NCBI RefSeq assembly: GCF_964355755.1
Contig: NC_092673.1
Location: 19,783,001 to 19,847,000, forward strand
Direction: 5' to 3'
DNA from: Antedon mediterranea
Taxonomy: Eukaryota; Echinodermata; Crinoidea; Comatulida; Antedonidae
Length of the DNA: 64,000 nt
In this document: piece after piece, positions 33,801 to 44,263 of the stretch
Numbering within the stretch: the stretch's first letter is position 1
Layout: every line of letters begins with the position of its first letter
Program-made: the position numbers and the translations under genes
The notes under the pieces: generated by a model
The model's database searches: none
What the model saw: the letters and a program-made list of their open reading frames with translations, nothing else
What the model was told of the DNA's origin: nothing

Positions 33801-35725
33801 TGGAAGATGATTTTCCGGTCAACGGCTCTAGCTCCAGGGTACCTTGAATAATGGAAATCATGAAAAGATAGAATAAAACAATGTAATCTGTCAGAAGGAC
33901 AAATGAAAATGTTGTAGCATTGTTAATAACATTCACATAATAATAAAAATATTCATTTATATATAGCGCTTATTGCACAATGCTTCACATTATTAAACCG
34001 GTCATTTTTTGGATGAAACATAATATGGAAACATACTGCAGCTAGCAATCAGCGCAAAGTTGTGTCTTGATCTAACAGGGTAACCATTTATCCTGGGTGG
34101 AGAGAGGCAAACTTGCCTAAAGATACAAGTAATGCGGCAAGAGTTGGATTCATTCTCACGATCAGTAATCCAACATTCAACACTGCACCACATGCCCTCA
34201 CATAAACAATGTAATAATACACTCTGATTATTGGCATATAGTAAAATTGTGTGTCTATGCTTTGAAGTAATTTCTACTTCAGTTAAAATTGTTACCTTTA
34301 CCTACCAATTAGCAGGATCAGTGAGGTCACTAATCTTCTTTAAGTCTTCAATACAATCCAAGTGAGGAAACACCCTTCTTGCATGCTCAAGAAAGTAGGG
34401 TAGAATGTCATCTACATGACCTCCGCCGACAAGAATGTCACTAAGTACAATGTGTAGGTCAGGCTCAAGCGATTCAGATTCAGCTATATACTTCCTAAAA
34501 CTAACAAATGCTTGATGAAATAAATATTCTGAAAGAAGAATGAAAGAAGCTGGGATTAAAACTGTATAAAACCTCTGTTATAGTGCATTTGACAGTGTAA
34601 TTTTTACTGACTAAATGTAGTTTGCCTTTTTGATATTTTATCAAAATGTCTGAATTGACAATGATAATGATAAGTCTATAGAATATTGTTAAATTTTTCA
34701 AATATTTAGAATTTAAAAAAAGTAAAAAGACAGTGACATACTTTATGGGTCAGGGGTACTGTATTCATTTAATATACCCCTTTTCAGATTGCCCACCATG
34801 ACACCTGTGTTTGCATGGTGTACGCACTATGTGGTAAAACCTTGATTTTGCTAGGTGATGCGAAAGGGGTATTATTGCATTCCCTCCCAGTACTATGTGC
34901 ATAAATGATGTATTTGTAAAAGAACAATATATACCATCTAAACCATTTTCTGCTGCAACACCTCTAATTTCCCTTCTCTTTGAAAATGTTGCAAGTAATT
35001 CCATCAACTCTTCTGAAAATAAAACGGCATCACAATCCAATCACAAGCTTCATAAATATTAGTTTATTATTTACCAATAATTAACTTATTTATTTTATAT
35101 TAATAATAATATTCATAAAATTATGTGTTGTGTTCCTAACAAACAAAAAAGGGAATACTTTTAACATTCTTTACCATGTACAGTATCTAGTTGGTAAGGC
35201 CAGGTCTAGTAAGAACTTTTAATTAGGTCTAGTTAGGCCTATAATAAATTGGGCCTAGGCCCTAGATTCATCTTCAATTTGCCATTCATCATAATATGAA
35301 TTAATTATATGATATATTTATATTATTATTAAATATTATATATTTTAAATTTATATATTAAACCTACCTGTCTTTTTTGACAAATCTGTTCCAAATTCTT
35401 CCCCGATATTTATGTCATCTGGATTACTTGTAATTTTTACTGGAACTGGAATAAACAGAGCCGATGGCTTTTTACCATTCTTTTTGTTACTGTAGGACCG
35501 CGTATTTAGGTTGTTTTCATCTGACTGAACGCATCCAGTGGGAAATACCAGTCTCTTCCCGGATAAACATTTCGAAATTCTGGGCCTAGGGCTAGAAAGT
35601 CTATCCGTTGGACGACTGCTGAACAATCGAAGGCTGCAATTGACTGGCCTACTGTGTTGTACTAATAAAAACGTGGAACAAGACAAGATTTTATCGAGAC
35701 ATCTAACACATATATTACTGTTCAT
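24899..35725 (-). CDS. SUPV3L1: ATP-dependent RNA helicase SUPV3L1 (SUV3), mitochondrial
   Basis: Thirteen exons join in phase to 799 codons plus stop (human protein: 786): 35725-35368, 35012-34935, 34528-34306, 33842-33674, 32857-32746, 31082-31005, 30881-30609, 30236-30143, 27841-27541, 27099-26923, 26471-26323, 25871-25681, 25095-24899. SUV3 unwinds RNA using ATP and works with PNPase in mitochondrial RNA decay. The arginine/serine-rich N-terminus fits a mitochondrial presequence. Helicase motifs: GPTNSGKT (Walker A, about 235-242), GPLKLLANE (Ia), the DEIQ box (about 320), [12 protein letters not shown] (V) and [10 protein letters not shown] (VI, about 495). The C-terminal SUV3 domain follows with [14 protein letters not shown], encoded across the exon 11/12 junction, then a lysine-rich tail. 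All helicase residues I can check are present and there is no frameshift. The introns contain SINEs and MITEs; intron 8 is the largest (2.3 kb). Confidence 0.96.
25200..25400. mobile_element. SINE-like repeat in SUPV3L1 intron 12
   Basis: Shares AAAGTGCACATGAGCCAGAT, GTGTACACTG and a following AATGGTCGA-AAGTGC block with 26,545-26,880, and TACTGGGTTCTTTAAAGTGC resembles the complement of the core of the 5S-derived SINE at 2.5 kb. The head is not resolved. Confidence 0.5.
25545..25672. mobile_element. Truncated MITE beside a SUPV3L1 splice site
   Basis: Starts CTCTGTCTACACTATCGAAC and contains GTGATGGGGCCCATATATGG and GGGCACATCACAC, like the complete element at 27,181-27,345. The right end is missing; the sequence breaks off about ten bases from the exon 12 donor site (25,680). 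Confidence 0.65.
25977..26275 (-). mobile_element. Dispersed inverted-repeat element, inverted copy
   Basis: Complementary to the family at 21,655: it begins AAAGATATATTGTCGCCTGA and contains AGCTAAAAATAGTCAAATTG, AAGTGAAAACATTTG and AAAATGGCCTATTCAAAGTC before a degenerate right end (GAGGGAAAATCTTT). It lies in SUPV3L1 intron 11. Confidence 0.6.
26545..26880. mobile_element. SINE-like repeat in SUPV3L1 intron 10
   Basis: Related to 25,200-25,400 through AAAGTGCACATGAGCCAGAT and GTGTACACTGGACCTCCAGT. It ends with a tRNA-like CGCCCCAGCCTTAACCGCTTGACCACTCG segment (about 26,828-26,857) that reads as a box A-like region on the minus strand, so a tRNA-derived head at the right end is plausible. 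Confidence 0.5.
27181..27345. mobile_element. MITE in SUPV3L1 intron 9
   Basis: About 165 bp with terminal inverted repeats of about 25 bp (AAGCTCTGTCTACACAATCA on the left; TGATAGTGTGGACAGAGCTT on the right) and inner inverted blocks (AATGTGATG / CATCACATT). The TGGTGATATG-like blocks repeat internally. The target duplication is ambiguous in A/T-rich flanks. Confidence 0.75.
27858..28398. mobile_element. Probable MITE in SUPV3L1 intron 8
   Basis: Ends are short inverted repeats, GGACTTTTAGATC at about 27,867 and ATCTAAAAGTCC at 28,385-28,396, with second inner inverted parts (CATGTCCAC at 27,879; GTGGACATG at 28,002; CATGTGGACGTGG at 28,350). No target duplication is clear. Confidence 0.45.
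28399..30142. repeat. SUPV3L1 intron 8 interior with ~115-bp tandem repeats
   Basis: Three units starting CTTATTGTAATTATATATA or a variant occur at about 29,015, 29,132 and 29,247, each with TGGAATAGATA, AATTATGAA and GTGGAAAAGAATAG. Upstream, at 28,488-28,500, GGTATATAAAGTGTG resembles a TATA box in a locally less AT-rich stretch, perhaps from a retroelement promoter. No protein domain is seen in the 1.7 kb. Confidence 0.55.
31271..31367 (-). repeat. 97-bp direct repeat, copy 1 (open on minus strand)
   Basis: Nearly identical to 32,269-32,365. Read on the minus strand both give the same 32-residue open stretch beginning [15 protein letters not shown] and ending in SGIYLT; the difference seen is synonymous (TCG/TCA). 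It lies in SUPV3L1 intron 5, antisense to nothing known. Identity of the peptide is unknown. Confidence 0.6.
32269..32365 (-). repeat. 97-bp direct repeat, copy 2 (open on minus strand)
   Basis: Second copy of the 31,271 block, 998 bp away. Here the minus-strand open frame extends about 20 codons upstream (to 32,409) and further downstream to 32,083. Flanks of the two copies are not alike beyond a short CTATATA on one side. Confidence 0.6.
33185..33560. mobile_element. Retroposon 3'-end remnant
   Basis: A heptamer-type repeat, TTCAAGATTCAAGATTCAAG, leads into AAATTTAATTTGTCC and an AT-rich body containing GGAGGTCGTAGCC. Such short tandem tails end many invertebrate non-LTR retroposons, read here on the minus strand. 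No coding sequence remains; class uncertain. Confidence 0.4.
33945..34205 (-). mobile_element. SINE in SUPV3L1 intron 3
   Basis: Minus strand: a head with GTGGTGCAGTGTTGAATGTT, a body with CTTTAGGCAAGTTTGCCTCT and a tail AATAAGCGCTATATATAAAT, the same type of tail as at 24,600-24,650. It lies between exons 3 and 4 of SUPV3L1. Confidence 0.6.
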
Positions 35726-36214
35726 TGCACTGTGTTTAATAAGATATTCAAGCTAGATTTTAGGACTAACTTTTTACAAAACACAATCCTGTCGTAAAAA
35801 AACACATGGGTTTTTTGTGCTTCGACTAAAAGAAGGTTTGCGGTCTAGGAAAGTGTTAAAACAACGATTCAATTCATCAAGGCCCGAATGTAATATTCGA
35901 ACACTAATAACGCTTCCTTCGAATAAAACGCCCCCTAAATAGAACATCATTTGGAATAAAAACGTCCCCCTCGAATAAACGTTTATTTATTTCCTCGAAT
36001 AAACGCCCAGCAGCCACATGACGTATTATATACACAAAATTGTAGGCCTACATTACATTACAACATTTGTAATGAGTATTATTTGCATGCAAATATAATA
36101 CTCATTACAAATGTTGCTAAATCTTGGAAGTTGTCATTTGAGATTTGTTTTCTTTAGTTTATTTTTTTGTTTATTTTACAGTACAGTCAAACAAGTATTA
36201 CTTATTGTTATTCA
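35726..36214. other. 5' flank of SUPV3L1
   Basis: Upstream of the SUPV3L1 start codon. It includes several CGAATAAA(A)CG(C/T)CC-like repeats at about 35,921-36,010, giving a loosely periodic block, and an inverted repeat around ATAATACTCATTACAAATGT at 36,055-36,115. The promoter must lie here but no core element is clear. Confidence 0.4.
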
Positions 36215-36290
36215 CTTTTACCACAATTTGGATCGAAAAAAAAATATTACCTGAAAAAACTGTAATTTAAAGCAAAAAATAGTCCGACTG
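36215..36290. mobile_element. Fragment of the dispersed inverted-repeat family
   Basis: Contains ACCACAATTTGGATCG, ACTGTAATTTAAAGC and AAAAATAGTCCGAC, as in the inverted copies at 25,977 and 62,736. Both ends are missing. Confidence 0.5.
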
Positions 36291-36529
36291 TCGAAGCTAA
36301 TAGTTGATGAGGATTTTTATTTCACATTTTTAAATATTCATAATCTATGTTTGATCTTGTTCGTTGTAATAATGTAGCTTTTGTAAACAGTACATCAACT
36401 TTCACTCCCAAACAATTCAAAAATCTTTATGTGGTTGGTATAACATTGTATACAAATAATGAATGTTATGGGTGTAATGGTACAAAATAATGGCATGAGG
36501 TGAATGATGAAAGGTTATATATCAACGTT

Positions 36530-36850
36530 TTTTTTTTCGTACGCAAAAATGTTTCAAAAAGTACTATTAAACGATCGTTTAATAGTGCGTACACATAGTC
36601 ACGCCATGTGACCCACAATCGTCCAATCAAATGACAGGAATTTATTTAGGTTATATAAAATCTAATAATTCCTGTCGTAGTATGGAGATGACTATTACAA
36701 TAATAGCTTTTTACAGTAGGCATTTCATGTGTAAAATTGAACAAGGCCAACAGCCATAAGTCGCGTGCTAAAACGCATAGTGATACCGGACCGACAGACA
36801 GACAGACCGACCGACATAGTGAACTATAGAGTCGCGTCCACGCGACTAAA
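36530..36850. mobile_element. Repeat with GACAGACA tract and hairpin end
   Basis: A palindrome ATTAAACGATCGTTTAAT (36,566-36,583) is followed by GTCACGCCATGTGACCCACA, whose complement recurs at 30,548-30,566 in SUPV3L1. The right end is a GACAGACAGACAGACCGACC microsatellite, then ATAGAGTCGCG and a terminal hairpin (AGTCGCG, TCCA, CGCGACT). Such hairpin ends occur on invertebrate repeats; class unknown. Confidence 0.5.
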
Positions 36851-38390
36851 AAGAAAAAAAAAAGTATATATGGATTACTTAGTACTGTATCTTTAAATTT
36901 TCCAATTCCTGTGTCACATGTGGCACAGAATTATCCTAAGATACTGTCAAGAATGACATGTGGAGATATAAGCCGCAGTACAGAAAATTAAATGAAATAT
37001 GGAAGGATGCTGTGATCTTTTAAAATAACGCCTAAACTGAAAACATATTGTTTTTTTATTTGGGATTTGTGTACCCAACAGGTATCCCCGGATTTCAGGA
37101 TTGGAAGGCAAGCACGTTAACCACTAAGCTATCAGCTAGCTAGACTATGGTGTTTGATGCCCCTCCCTTCACCCACCATGATTAAGAAATAAAATATTTA
37201 TACTACTCGTAATTAAATTAAATATGTAACTGGAAAATACCAAAAAGGACACCTACTAAATTTGACACAGGTATGTACTAATTTGATTTTTTTAGATGAT
37301 TTTTTAATAGTGTAAATACTATAGAGAAAATAAAATATATTTTATACTATTTATAGAGCTTTTAAATATTTATGAGAATAATTTAAACTTGTGACCTATC
37401 AAACAAAGGAGATTATCGATCATATCACGTGATTTTGGAAGACCAAGATGGATACCAAGCGGATGGGGTGTGGTTGTGGTTTATATTCAGAAATCCGCTA
37501 AATTATCCAGAAATCGAAAGAATCAGTTATTCTATGATGTAAAAAAAACATAAAAAAAGGGTAAGTTATTTGAATAGCTAGGCTAACAAATACTCACTTA
37601 CTATCCAATAAAACCTTCTTTAGGGCAACAATCCATACTCACATAGCAAGACCCGGTACCTACTAGTACTACTACTGGCAGTGGTGTAGCGCGCTCCAGG
37701 TACAGGTAGTAAAGTTAGGGCCTTTAGGCCTATACACTATTTAGACTTATTTCCGGGTTCGTATAAACCTCGGAGAACACGATCAGGTCCACAACAGAAA
37801 TAAGCATGATTTAGCTGGTTCAGAATGAAACTTTTATCGAAATAATATGTTGTTCAATCATGTCTTTTATTTGATATTTATTACTTTTTCCATTTACCTT
37901 TTATACTTACTACTAGCCTTTCTTAAGTCTTAGGCCTTCTTTGTAAGGTGCTGAAACTTTCAGCTTCCCTCCCCTATGATTGTGTATGCCAAAGTTGTAA
38001 ATGTTTTCAAGACTTGAATCAAATCATTATTGCCTTGAAGTTTATTAATACCATAAACATTTTTTCCCTTCAAATAATCAATTGAAATGTATCTTAACCA
38101 TCTGCACACTCTATGTTCTTTTATTGTCTGTTGTCTGTAACATGATCTGATTGGTTGAATCTTTTCAGACATAAAATGACTGACAAAATTAAAACAGTAC
38201 TACTATTTCTCACAGACATCAGTAAACTAAACTTTGTGAGGCCCGTTGTGAGGTCAGCAGACAATCTACTGAAAGGTATTTATTTCCTTGTACACTGTCA
38301 GTCAGTGAAGAGTGAGAATGGTCAGACAAGTAGCCGCAGGGCCGTAACCAGGTTTGACGGCGGGGTGGATCGTTAAGTTGTTTAGTGGAA
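36851..38390. other. Intergenic, no gene seen
   Basis: No exon chain or long frame could be supported. There is a tRNA-like stretch near 37,090-37,130 (AAGCACGTTAACCACTAAGC on the plus strand) that could be a SINE head remnant. Confidence 0.4.
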
Positions 38391-38780
38391 CCCAGGGGCG
38401 GATCCAGGATATTGAAATAGGGGTGGCGTAGATTTGCGAGCGAAGCGAGCAAACATTGGCTGGGGGCCAGGGGGCCGACGGCCCCTGGAAATTTTTGGCG
38501 TTCTAGCGCATTGTAAGTCGTTTAAAACGATTTACAAACATCTCATAATATCATTTACCAAACACTCTAAAGCGATCGCAAATTACGACATGTGGAATAT
38601 GCAGCTGATACTTACCTAGGGTACCAAAAGCATTACCTAGGGTACCAAAAGCAAGCTAACAACTTGCCTGTACTTTACATCTAAATTTTTACAACGCGAC
38701 GATGTTTTTCACCGTTAATTATTATAAACTTGTCCTAGCCTAGGCCGGTATTATTTTTTACACGCGCGCCGGGTCGATCG

Positions 38781-38940
38781 CGGTCACTATACTTCGCATG
38801 CAGCTAAAGTAAAATGACGTCACGTTAAAGCGGGTCGTCACAGAGTCTATGGTCTCATGCATATTAATGAAGCAAACTTGCTGAGAGTGTTTTCTCCACG
38901 CAACACATGCGACGCGAGATTTATCGAAACTCCGAGCCAT
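38781..38940 (+). repeat. Sequence shared with the MITE at 56,836
   Basis: CTTCGCATGCAGCTAAAGTA, TGACGTCACGTTAAAG, GGGTCGTCACAGAGTCT and ATGCATATTAATGAAGCAAA occur in the same order at 56,847-56,960. This is one arm of that element or a relative, embedded in the outer composite. Confidence 0.75.
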
Positions 38941-38973
38941 CGACTGACGGTCATGTTTTTGACAATTAAAATC

Positions 38974-40819
38974 CAGTGGTGGCGCCAGCGGGGGGGGGGG
39001 GGGGGGGGCTACGGGGGCTCTAGCTTCCTCGTCGGGGAGCCTAGCCAACCCGTCGGGGAACACGGGTACTTTTTGTCAGGGAATATAACATACAGTAAAA
39101 AACGTTCGCGTTCACTTCATATAGCTTCAGCGCCTAGAAAACCACGACGTTCCATTGACCGTGAGAGTACGTCAGAGGGCTTTTATGCACTTTTATGCAT
39201 TCATTATTGCCAGAGATCTAACTACTAAACAATAGCTAGTACGCACTTGTTTGGTGGTATCCCTTTGTACGAATCGTTCACCGTTGGGTCGAGACGCGTG
39301 ATATCATGTTCCATCCAGGGACCAAAATGTGTAATGTAGTTATTTTCCAGGCGAAGTTTACCGACGGTTACCGAAGGGAACACGGGTACTTTTTGTCGGG
39401 GAATATAATATACAGTAAAAAACGTTCGCGTTCACTTGGTAGCTTCAGCGCCTAGAAAACCGCGACGTCTCATTGACCGTGATAGTACGTCAGAGTGCTA
39501 TTATGCAATTTATATGCATTCATTATTGCCAGCGATCTAACTTACTACTAAACATTAGCTAGGTACGCACTTGTCTGGCGGTATCCCTTTGTACGAATCG
39601 TTCAACGTTGGGTCGAGACGCGTGATATCAAGTTCCATCCAGGGACCAAAATGTGTAATGTAGTTATTTTCCAGGCGAAGTTTACCGACGGTTCGGGTAC
39701 TTTTTGTCGGGGAATATAATTCGTTCGCGTTCACTTCGTAGCTTCAGCGCCTAGAAAACCTCGACGTTTCATTGACCGTGAGAGTACGTCAGAGTGATAT
39801 TATGCACTTTCTATGCATTCATTATTGCCAGCGATCTAACTTACTACTAAACAATAGCTATAGGTACGCACTTGGCTGGCGGTATCCCTTTGTACGAATC
39901 GTTCAACGTTGGGTCGTGATATCATATCAAAATGTGTACTGTAGTTAGTTTCCAGGCGAAGTTTACCGACGGTTACGTCGTGTACTGTGTCGACGTACGC
40001 TACACTACAGCAAAAAAAAATATGTTCACCAATTTTTTAATTTACAAGTAACCTTCTGTACCGTGGGGCACCTAAAATAAATATTTCATCCATTACTAAA
40101 CAAAAAAACATGCCATTTTCGCTTAGCCAACATCTTATTATAGCTAAGTTATTACATTTTCAATGTCCTGTATGTCATGAATACAAATACAAAAAATACA
40201 AAATTTCCCCGACTGAAAAAGGTCTACGCTTGCGTTTTTTAAGCCTCTGGGCCTGATGTTTCCAAAGTATAAAATGCAATTTTTTGAAGACCTGCAGCTC
40301 TAGTTTTAAACATTTTCTTAGCTCAGCCCCAACAATAAAGCTGGTCATATTTCGAAGTACAAGAAGTGCATTTTCCGGGACCTAACATCTCTATTTTTCA
40401 AACATTTCTTAGCTCAGTCACAACCATGATAGGGACTTATATATTTTGTTTCATGTTTTGAAGTATAATAAGTCCAATTTCCAGGACCTCCAACTCTATT
40501 TTTCTAAATTTTCTTTGAACTTTTATTTTTTAAATTGAAAAATATGGATTGAAACAGTAATCGCGCATCGTTTTTTTGCACGCAGTATTTTATTTATGCA
40601 TTATAAAAAATGGAAAAAATGGCTACCCTAAATCTGAATAAAATGACCTCAAATGACGCTAGAACGCGTTGCTTCCGGGGGCTTCGCCCCCTGGACCCCC
40701 ACCGGGGGGCCCTTGGCGGCCCCCTGGCCCCCAGCCTTGTGATCCTCGCTTCGCTCGCATAGCCCCCCCTCGTCGGGGAATGTAGCCCCCGCGTCGGGAA
40801 GATCCTGGCGCCACATCTG
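38974..40819. mobile_element. hAT-type element with 8-bp duplication
   Basis: A 1,846-bp element begins CAGTGGTGGCGCCAG and ends CTGGCGCCACATCTG, inverted repeats with two mismatches, and is flanked by perfect TTAAAATC on both sides (38,966-38,973; 40,820-40,827). The 8-bp duplication and CAG ends define hAT-type insertion. There is no transposase. The interior has a 19-base G run (38,990-39,008), three tandem units (39,055-39,977) and a GC-rich right end with CGTCGGGGAATG related to the left end. Confidence 0.85.
39055..39977. repeat. Three tandem units of 311-320 bp
   Basis: GGGTACTTTTTGTC recurs at 39,064, 39,384 and 39,695. Units share GTTCGCGTTCACTT, CTTCAGCGCCTAGAAAACC, GACGT-CATTGACCGTGA, GTACGAATCGTTCA and GGCGAAGTTTACCGACGGTT. 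The third is slightly shorter. They lie inside the inner hAT-type element. Confidence 0.9.
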
Positions 40820-41529
40820 TTAAAATCACGGCATATTCAACGACCTGGTTTAAACGATCGTTTAAAAATTGGCGGTCCGGCTCGATTACATTATATTTAG
40901 TGATTTGAAAAAAACAAAACACCTCTTTTGTCATGATGTCATCGCGATGTGTTTATGAGAATCATCGACGGGAAAGCAAATAAAACAACAAGGGTCATGA
41001 AATGCTGCAGCATTGTTAATATTTTAATAGTAATACGTTTTAATAAAATTTAGCCCTAACGGGATAATTTTCATAGGCATACAGTCCTAGCCTTTGTTTT
41101 TATTGTACTTAATAAATGGGCGCGTAGTATAGTAGCACTGACCATGTGGCTTCATCAACATTGATCGTCTGAGGTACCGCTACTCTACAATACGGGAGTG
41201 ACGATCACAAAGGATGCCGACCTGCTTAGTGGAACGCGACCAAGCTCACCACGTGGCTTTTATCAACTTGCTCCTTTTACACTTAACTGTGAATGATCGT
41301 TGGTAACGCTAGAGATTGATAGTACACAAAGGATGTCGACGTACATGCTTGGTGGAATGCGATCAAGCTGACGATGTGCTCCGACGTACTATTTTCACTA
41401 TGAAAATGTGCAAACCATCGGTGATTGATGACCGTCGAAACGATACGTGTTTTTAAAATCTATTTAATTTTTTAAAAAAATATGCCCCCGCTAGATCCGC
41501 CACTGGAACCATACCCTCGAAATTTTTTT

Positions 41530-42470
41530 CTCTATAGGCCTACCAGCAAACAATTTTACGTTTTGGTAACGTTATAATTACGTTATTTTTTGGTTATAAA
41601 AACGTTTTCTAATAACGTTGTACGAACGCAAAAATGTCGACCTTTTTATACGACTTTATAACGTCCAAAATAACGTTCAAAATAACGTGTTTATAACGTT
41701 TTTTGAACGTCCTCAATAATGTTCATAAATAACGTGTTAAATACGTATTTATAACTTCTACAATAACGTTGCACGAACGAGAAAATGTCGACCTTTTTAT
41801 ACGACTTTTTAACGTCCAAAATAACGTGTTTATAACGTTTTTTGAACGTCCTCAATAATGTTCAGAAATAACGTGTTAAATACGTATTTATAACTTCTAC
41901 AATAACGTTGCACGAACGAGAAAATGTCGACCTTTTTATACGACTTTATAACGTCCAAAATAACATTCAAAATAACGTGTTTATAACGTCTTTTGAACGT
42001 CATCAATAATGTTCATAAATAACGTATTCAAAACGTATATACAAGTTCTGCAATAACGTTGATAAAAAACGTGTCCTAAACGTTTTTTTAACGTTTTATG
42101 TAATGTTTGTAAATGACGTGTTTGCAACATGTTTTTAACGTCCAAAATAACATTCATACATAACGTATGCAACGCGTTTTTATAACGTCCTAAAAATGTT
42201 CACAATTAACGTGTTAGGAACGTGCCTTCTACGTTTGTAAATGACGTATTTGCTACGTGTTTTTAACGTTCTCAATGTTTTTAAATAACGTATGTAAGGC
42301 GTAATTATGACTTTCGCACATACGAACTAGTAACGTTCATTATAACGTACCAGATACATTTTCAAATCGTAGTTTGATAATGTTACATCATAAACTTTTT
42401 ACCACTGACGACGTATTTATAACGTCCATATTTGACGTCCTGAAAATGTAATACTAGTTATATACAACGA
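41530..42470. repeat. AACGT-rich minisatellite
   Basis: Units containing ACGAACGAGAAAATGTCGAC (or GCAAA for GAGAA) start at about 41,620, 41,771 and 41,910 (periods about 151 and 139). The motif (A/T)AACGT recurs every 10-25 bases throughout and decays rightwards to 42,470. The second unit lacks a 12-base block found in the first and third. Confidence 0.85.
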
Positions 42471-42800
42471 TTTGGCTAACGTTACCACATATTATATATA
42501 GTGTTCTGCAGATATACGCGTTACATAGCTCGTTATTTGTTAAAACATGTAGTTAGTACTGTATAAGACATATAAAAACAAGCAATTTAAAATGAAATAT
42601 TGTTTTTGATTTATTCTATTATCTGATTAAAAAAAGACATACAGTATTGCAAATAGCTTAAGAGGTAGGAACTTGATTATTATTAGAGAGCTTTCGCTAT
42701 TTTTGATCAGGAACGAGAACCAGCAGTAATTACCCGTTCTCGATGATACGGAGATCGATAATGAGAAACATTGTTCCTAAACGAGAATGAGCAAATTTGC
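42471..42800. other. 3' flank of the partial gene
   Basis: AT-rich, no open frame of interest. On the minus strand it follows the stop codon at 42,801-42,803 and includes forward TTTATT near 42,611, an AATAAA on the minus strand about 190 bases past the stop. Confidence 0.35.
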
Positions 42801-44263
42801 CTATAAGTCGTCCTCCTCTCTGCTGTCTGGCACATTCCGTTCCTGAAAAGATAACAAATTGTAAAACTAGGTAAATAAAATTATCTCTTAGCAGCAAGTC
42901 TTTAAAAAAAAAATTTAAGTGTTACTAGTTTACAAAATTAAATTATTGTCATTCTAATCGAATTTTCCCCACGTTTAAATTATAAATGATTTTGGCTATT
43001 GACTATTTGGTGTTTTTTATGTGGTGGTTGCACATTCCCTATTAAATTTACATTACAGTATGTAGTTGTTATGTTTATTTCGTATTGGATAGTGTTGTTG
43101 GGTCTAAATACCAAGCCCTATCAGTATAGTACCAGACGTTAGTTGTAATTTACTTTATTCCAACATTTGTATCCCGTAACTTTACATTAATTATTCGTTT
43201 GAGTGCGATTGTACGAATGTGTTTTATTGCTTTATATACCACTTGGTGAAACTGAACAATAATGACTAGTATATTTTAGTTTGTAAACTATTTAGTCTTT
43301 AAACTGATGCAGACTATAGTAAACTTCATCATTACAATATGAGTGATACGTAAAAGCATGGAGGAATAAGTTATTTCGCCATGGTAAAAAATAAATAAAT
43401 GATAAATCAAATTAAATTTATTCTTACCTTGTATCTTGAGCCACCTGGTCTGTTGGGAGCATGCTTCAGTGTTTCAGCAATCTCTATCTCACATTGCTTC
43501 AATATTTTGTGGGTGAGCTCGCATACACGATTCTAAAGATGAACAATTTGAATGAGAGTTATTAGTCACAATGTACACATTTAAAACTTTAAAATTCGGT
43601 ATTAGCAGTAAACATTAATGCCATTATGACATAAATTGTTGTTAGTAAATAAACGACTTATAATTTAGAAAGTTCAGTACTTTTACATTATGCGCGCGCC
43701 GAACACATAAGTACTAATGTGCATGAGCACATTTGGTTTTAAGCGTCTAGTATTATTTGTCTTATTTGACCTCCTTTCACACTTCTTTGTTTTTTTTTAA
43801 AGTACAAGTATCCCTATATATTTTTTTCAAATTAGTTTGATTACCTTATTGTTTATTACTATGATACCTGTTATCATTGTTTCACATAACTTGTGTGTGA
43901 AAAAAATTGAATAAAAGAAAAGAAAAGAAAGAAAACTTGAACTTCAAATACAACTTGTTAACGGCTACTTAAAAAAGTCCTACAGAGAAGCGACCGATGT
44001 TTCCGTTATTTCTTCTATCTTGTCATTTGCTACGATAATAAAAAAAAAATATTTCAATAGGCATAGTCTGTGAGAATATACCTGTTATATAACTTGCCAA
44101 AAAACAAAGTATAAATATTAGCAACTACTACTGTATACTTGACAACATTATTTCGCAAGTACTGTAATAATGAAGGTAACTCAATGTTTAAAATAGAGCA
44201 ACTATGACTTACTATGTATTGTTACCGACTCTTGAGCCATGCTGTCATCACTTTCACTATCAT
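42801..44263 (-). CDS. C-terminal exons of an unrecognised gene (partial)
   Basis: Three candidate exons read in phase: 44263-44226, 43532-43428 and 42842-42801 (stop TAG). They encode an acidic/serine start (DDSESDDSMAQES), a helical, charged middle with cysteines (NRVCELTHKILKQCEIEIAE ... PNRPGGSRYK) and a short acidic end (ERNVPDSREEDDL). Splice sites are CTTTAG/GTAAGA and TTTCAG at the inner junctions and GTAACA at the first donor. The 105-nt exon is open in only one frame. Upstream exons would lie beyond 44,264, where a LINE occupies 45.2-50.6 kb. I recognise no family. It could be a decayed gene. Confidence 0.45.

Larger units (their letters stand above)
38393..41505. mobile_element. 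Outer hAT-like composite element
   Basis: Ends CAGGGGCGGATCCAG and CTAGATCCGCCACTG are 15-bp inverted repeats with two mismatches. GAACC follows the right end and precedes the left end; an 8-bp duplication GTGGAACC would fit if three bases were lost at the right junction. The CAG-GGCGGAT terminus is typical of hAT-type elements. No transposase is present. It contains a 1,846-bp inner element, a segment related to the MITE at 56,836, and imperfect repeats at 41,135-41,390. Confidence 0.6.

Noticed and set aside
38857-39228. A 123-codon frame with a poly-glycine stretch
   Set aside because: It translates the G run and transposon ends, crossing the boundary of an inserted element.
40659-40934. 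A glycine/arginine-rich 91-codon frame
   Set aside because: It is a translation of the GC-rich hAT-type terminus and crosses the target duplication.
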